A DNA stretch of 64,000 nt from Chinchilla lanigera (Eukaryota > Chordata > Mammalia > Rodentia > Chinchillidae): assembly GCF_000276665.1 (NCBI RefSeq), contig NW_004955433.1, positions 18,685,513 to 18,749,512 of the forward strand, written 5' to 3'. Below the pieces are notes generated by a model. It was not told the origin of the DNA and made no database searches. It saw only the letters and a program-made list of their open reading frames with translations. Positions within the stretch are counted from its first letter, which is position 1. Every line of letters starts with the position of its first letter. The translations under genes were made by a program, and so were the position numbers. Positions 61,065 through 64,000 of the stretch are shown piece after piece.

Positions 61065-61192
61065 CTCATTAGGGGATGGGGATTTAGCTCAGCGGCAAAA
61101 GCGCCTGCCTGGCAAGCACGAGGTCGTGAGTTCGGTTCCTGGTTACCAGAGAAAAACCAAAAAAAAAAAAAAAAAAAAAAAAAACCTCATTA
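61065..61192 (+). mobile_element. Young ID SINE with 7-bp target-site duplication
   Basis: GGGGATGGGGATTTAGCTCA, CGGCAAAAGCGCCTGCCTGG, GTCGTGAGTTCGGTTCC and GAGAAAAACC, then a long A tail. CTCATTA flanks it at 61065-61071 and 61186-61192. It sits in the cadherin intron, antisense to the gene. Confidence 0.93.
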
Positions 61193-61296
61193 AAATACAG
61201 ATCGTATGTTAATGTGGCATGCAGACTGATGTACCTTTTAACAAGAATGTAAAAAGAGAGTCAATAATGCCCTAGAAATGTATACAAAGATATACC

Positions 61297-61332
61297 AAAA
61301 GTACAATTAAAAAAAAAAAAAAAGTACAATTA
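61297..61332. repeat. 13-bp direct repeat flanking ten A residues
   Basis: AAAAGTACAATTA occurs at 61297-61309 and 61320-61332 with only A between. It looks like a retro-insertion consisting of tail alone. Confidence 0.85.
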
Positions 61333-64000
61333 ATTGTGAGTTAAAAGAGGTGTGCCACATATAGTAAACTTTTGTAAACAAACTTTTGTACAATGCTTAC
61401 AGGTGTAAGAAAAAATGAGAAGTCATAAGCACAGGTGTTCATTTTGTATTTTAGTTATCTGTCACTATATTTTGGTTATCTGGACAATAAGTAAGGACAC
61501 TTAAGCGGTGCTTAAGGAAAAACTTCATGTTGAAGTAAAACTAGTCAGTAAGATCCATGCTACCCCTATAATTCTCAAAATTCCACCCCCAAGAGCAAAT
61601 TTTTTGGTTGTTATTCATCCCATCTCATGAACTACAGTCAGACTGTATATAGACTGTATATATTAATAAGCTATTATCTCATTTTGATTAATGAAAAGCA
61701 TATACACTTAGAAGAGAAACTGATTATCTCAAACTGGTATGTCAGTCAAAAGCAAATAAAAAGAAATTGGTTACTGTGTGTAATGTTATTTGGGTAAAAC
61801 AACTATTTCAATTGTCCTTTCTTTTTTTTTCAAGGAGTGACAAATTTCCCGGCCTTAGAATATCAAGCTGCTTCATTTTGGAATATTTTGCTTTTATTTT
61901 CACATTAAAACAATGACTTCAAATCATTTCTGTCAGTTTGTGGTCATCCTGGCCCTATTGGCTTACAAAATAGTCCAATAGATACAACAGATATTTCATT
62001 CAAATGACCATAATGTTGTCTTACCATAGAGTATTATGATATTAGAAATTACCCCAAAACCTGATGAGCATTCCCAAAACCTGATGTATAATTATGTTTT
62101 ATATTTTGTTTAAGATATAAATATGCCTATAATGTTATAGTAAACAGAAAAAAGTGCTTTGAGTCAACAATCTGTTTTCAAATTTCTTCTGTTTGTGCCT
62201 CACTATATAGTAATTTGCAGAATAAAAAGATATTTCTGATGGTGTTAAACAGTGATATACTAAATGAATCCAGTAATCTCTATTTCCATGACCTAGAAAG
62301 AAACAGATGCAGAATGTATAGTTGTGTTATATTTTTAAAAGTGTATGACAAGTTTGAGTAAAGTTAATTAGTGCAAGGAACATTTGTGGTTGATTTCATT
62401 TTCTGTAGTTTAAAACAAAAGATAGAAATGGCTCTTCAAGAAGCAATTAATAAAATAACAATGGGGCTTTTGTCTTTTTGTGGTTGACATTATTTATAAG
62501 AGAAAGTAACTTTGCATATTCTCTTTGTAGTCTATCATGATAATTTAGGAGCTTCCGCAGAATGTTGCTTGTTGCAGAACAAAGCTATTTCCTTTTTACT
62601 TTGAAAAGTACTAGTTACTCCTATACTAAAGTTATAGTCATTTTTTCACTAATTTTGAAATTTGCATGTTTTCTTCTTTCTACGTACAGGAAACTACTGA
62701 GTGGGTTAAGAATTCTGTGTCTTTCTTACTGAATTTTATGTGTTTTCTTCTGGCAACAATTGCCTATTTCTTCAAGCTTTTTTTTTTTGCCATTGTGTAT
62801 GTGTATGTATTTATATTTATATAGTTTAGAAATTTATTGAGTTTTTGAGTAGCACAAATAAAATCAACATTGTATGTATAAAAAAACATTAACACAGTTT
62901 AAGTTAATGTTTTCAAAATATATATTTTAACCTACCTATTGCAAATGCCCTCTGGTCCTTGTACTTACAAAATGTGTTACTTTTCATTTCTCCAAAAATT
63001 TAATTTTAATATAATCAGTTTTTTCAATCTGTATTATAACCACTTTTACAGATCTATTTTAAAACTTCTTGATCGTATAAAATTATTTTTCATAATGCTC
63101 CCACTCTGGTATAGATCATCGTGTGGAATTGATTTTTTCTATGGTAGTAATTGACTTTCCTAAGACTAATTATGGAATAATGTCTATTATCTGCTCCAAA
63201 ATGCTTATTTCTCACAAATTTTTATCTGTTACCTTTGCCTTGCAAATGGCAGATTTTTTTAAGTGGGGATTTACTCCGACTTGAATAAAGATTGAGTGGA
63301 ATTCTTTATGTAGTCATTTGTCTCATCATTTTTCTTCTTTCATTTTGGAGTTTTTTGTGCTGTTTCCTCTCCTGAGTTTATATATTTGAAGCCATTAAGG
63401 CATCTTGATGTACCATAACCTAAACTTCTGGTACCTGTTGTGCCAGGTGTAATATTGATTCTACATCACAATTGTTAATTCATTTAGAGTTTTATAAAAG
63501 ATGGTATTTTTCAACAATAGCAATGTAATCTTAAAACCATGCACATACAGAAGCAATACTATTTTTTACCTAAATATTTTAAACTAAAATTTGCATCAGC
63601 AACTGCCTTGAGTGTTCATGGATATAGAGTACAATTTAAAAGTTCAATAGTTTTGTTAAACCTAAAGCAGGGAATTAGTATTCTAAATAGATTCTGAAAT
63701 TACATATCTTGGGGAAATGTTGGTGCATGAAATCAAAATTGAAGATTGGTGTTTAGAAATATCATATTGGGCTTTCTAGTAATAAAAGGAAATAGTAAAA
63801 AATTTTTAAAAATGTTCTTTTAAATGTAAGCAAGTTAGTAAAATACTTGATGTTAATGGCTGCAATGACAGACAAATGGGTATGAAAAAATGAAAAGAAT
63901 ATCAGTAAGTAAGTGCCTTTTTGAGAAAGGTCTCCTGATAATCAATTTGCAAATTTAATTGAAAGTTTTTTAGTTAAGTCAAATAAAATGGAAAGGTAAG

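Larger units (their letters stand above)
60581..64000 (-). other. CDH8: 3' part of the preceding cadherin intron (continues outside the window)
   Basis: Upstream of the TM exon on the minus strand I find no further exon with cadherin EC-repeat features up to the window edge, so this is intron. It holds two tRNA-derived SINEs (60996-61055 and 61065-61192) and an A-run flanked by direct repeats (61297-61332). From about 61340 to 64000 it is AT-rich sequence in which I recognise nothing else, apart from short local repeats such as CCCAAAACCTGATG twice near 62050-62085. Confidence 0.7.

Overview
This is a mammalian, almost certainly rodent, genomic window. It is AT-rich and intron- and repeat-dominated, with no bacterial-style gene packing. 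The rodent call rests on many tRNA-derived ID-type SINEs, 7SL-derived B1 SINEs carrying the internal duplication, and B1-ID dimers, next to old mammalian repeats (MIR, L2, L1, MaLR LTRs, MER5/MER20-type hAT elements). The young ID subfamily and the B1-ID dimers do not look like mouse or rat. A non-murid rodent such as a beaver- or squirrel-related lineage is my guess, held with low confidence.

The only protein-coding gene I can support is the 3' end of a type II classical cadherin, most likely CDH8, on the minus strand at the right side. The penultimate exon (60580-60329) encodes the end of EC5 and most of the transmembrane helix. A phase-1 intron of about 1.35 kb separates it from the last coding exon (58977-58484), which encodes the end of the helix and the whole cytoplasmic tail with the p120-catenin and beta-catenin binding regions. 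A tentative 3' UTR runs down to about 57623. From 60581 to 64000 the window lies in the preceding intron; earlier exons are outside.

The left 57 kb is a gene desert downstream of the cadherin. It is a mosaic of decayed L1 (notably about 34.0-35.9 kb and 48.15-49.6 kb, both antisense), L2, MIR, MaLR LTR fragments, SINEs and microsatellites, with long stretches where I see nothing. No ORF there has a recognisable domain, codon pattern or gene structure; the longer ones lie in repeats or look like chance.

I found no gene-encoded novel system. The observations most worth following are small-scale: a 38-bp antisense copy of the 5' end of 5S rRNA inserted in an old L1 with a perfect 16-bp target-site duplication and no A tail; a roughly 290-bp unrecognised repeat present twice, one copy cutting into that same L1; a roughly 140-bp non-repeat-looking duplication at 39.7 and 41.3 kb; two A-only insertions flanked by 13-bp direct repeats; several perfect inverted repeats, one made of opposed CAGGTG/CACCTG E-boxes downstream of the cadherin; and a small minisatellite.
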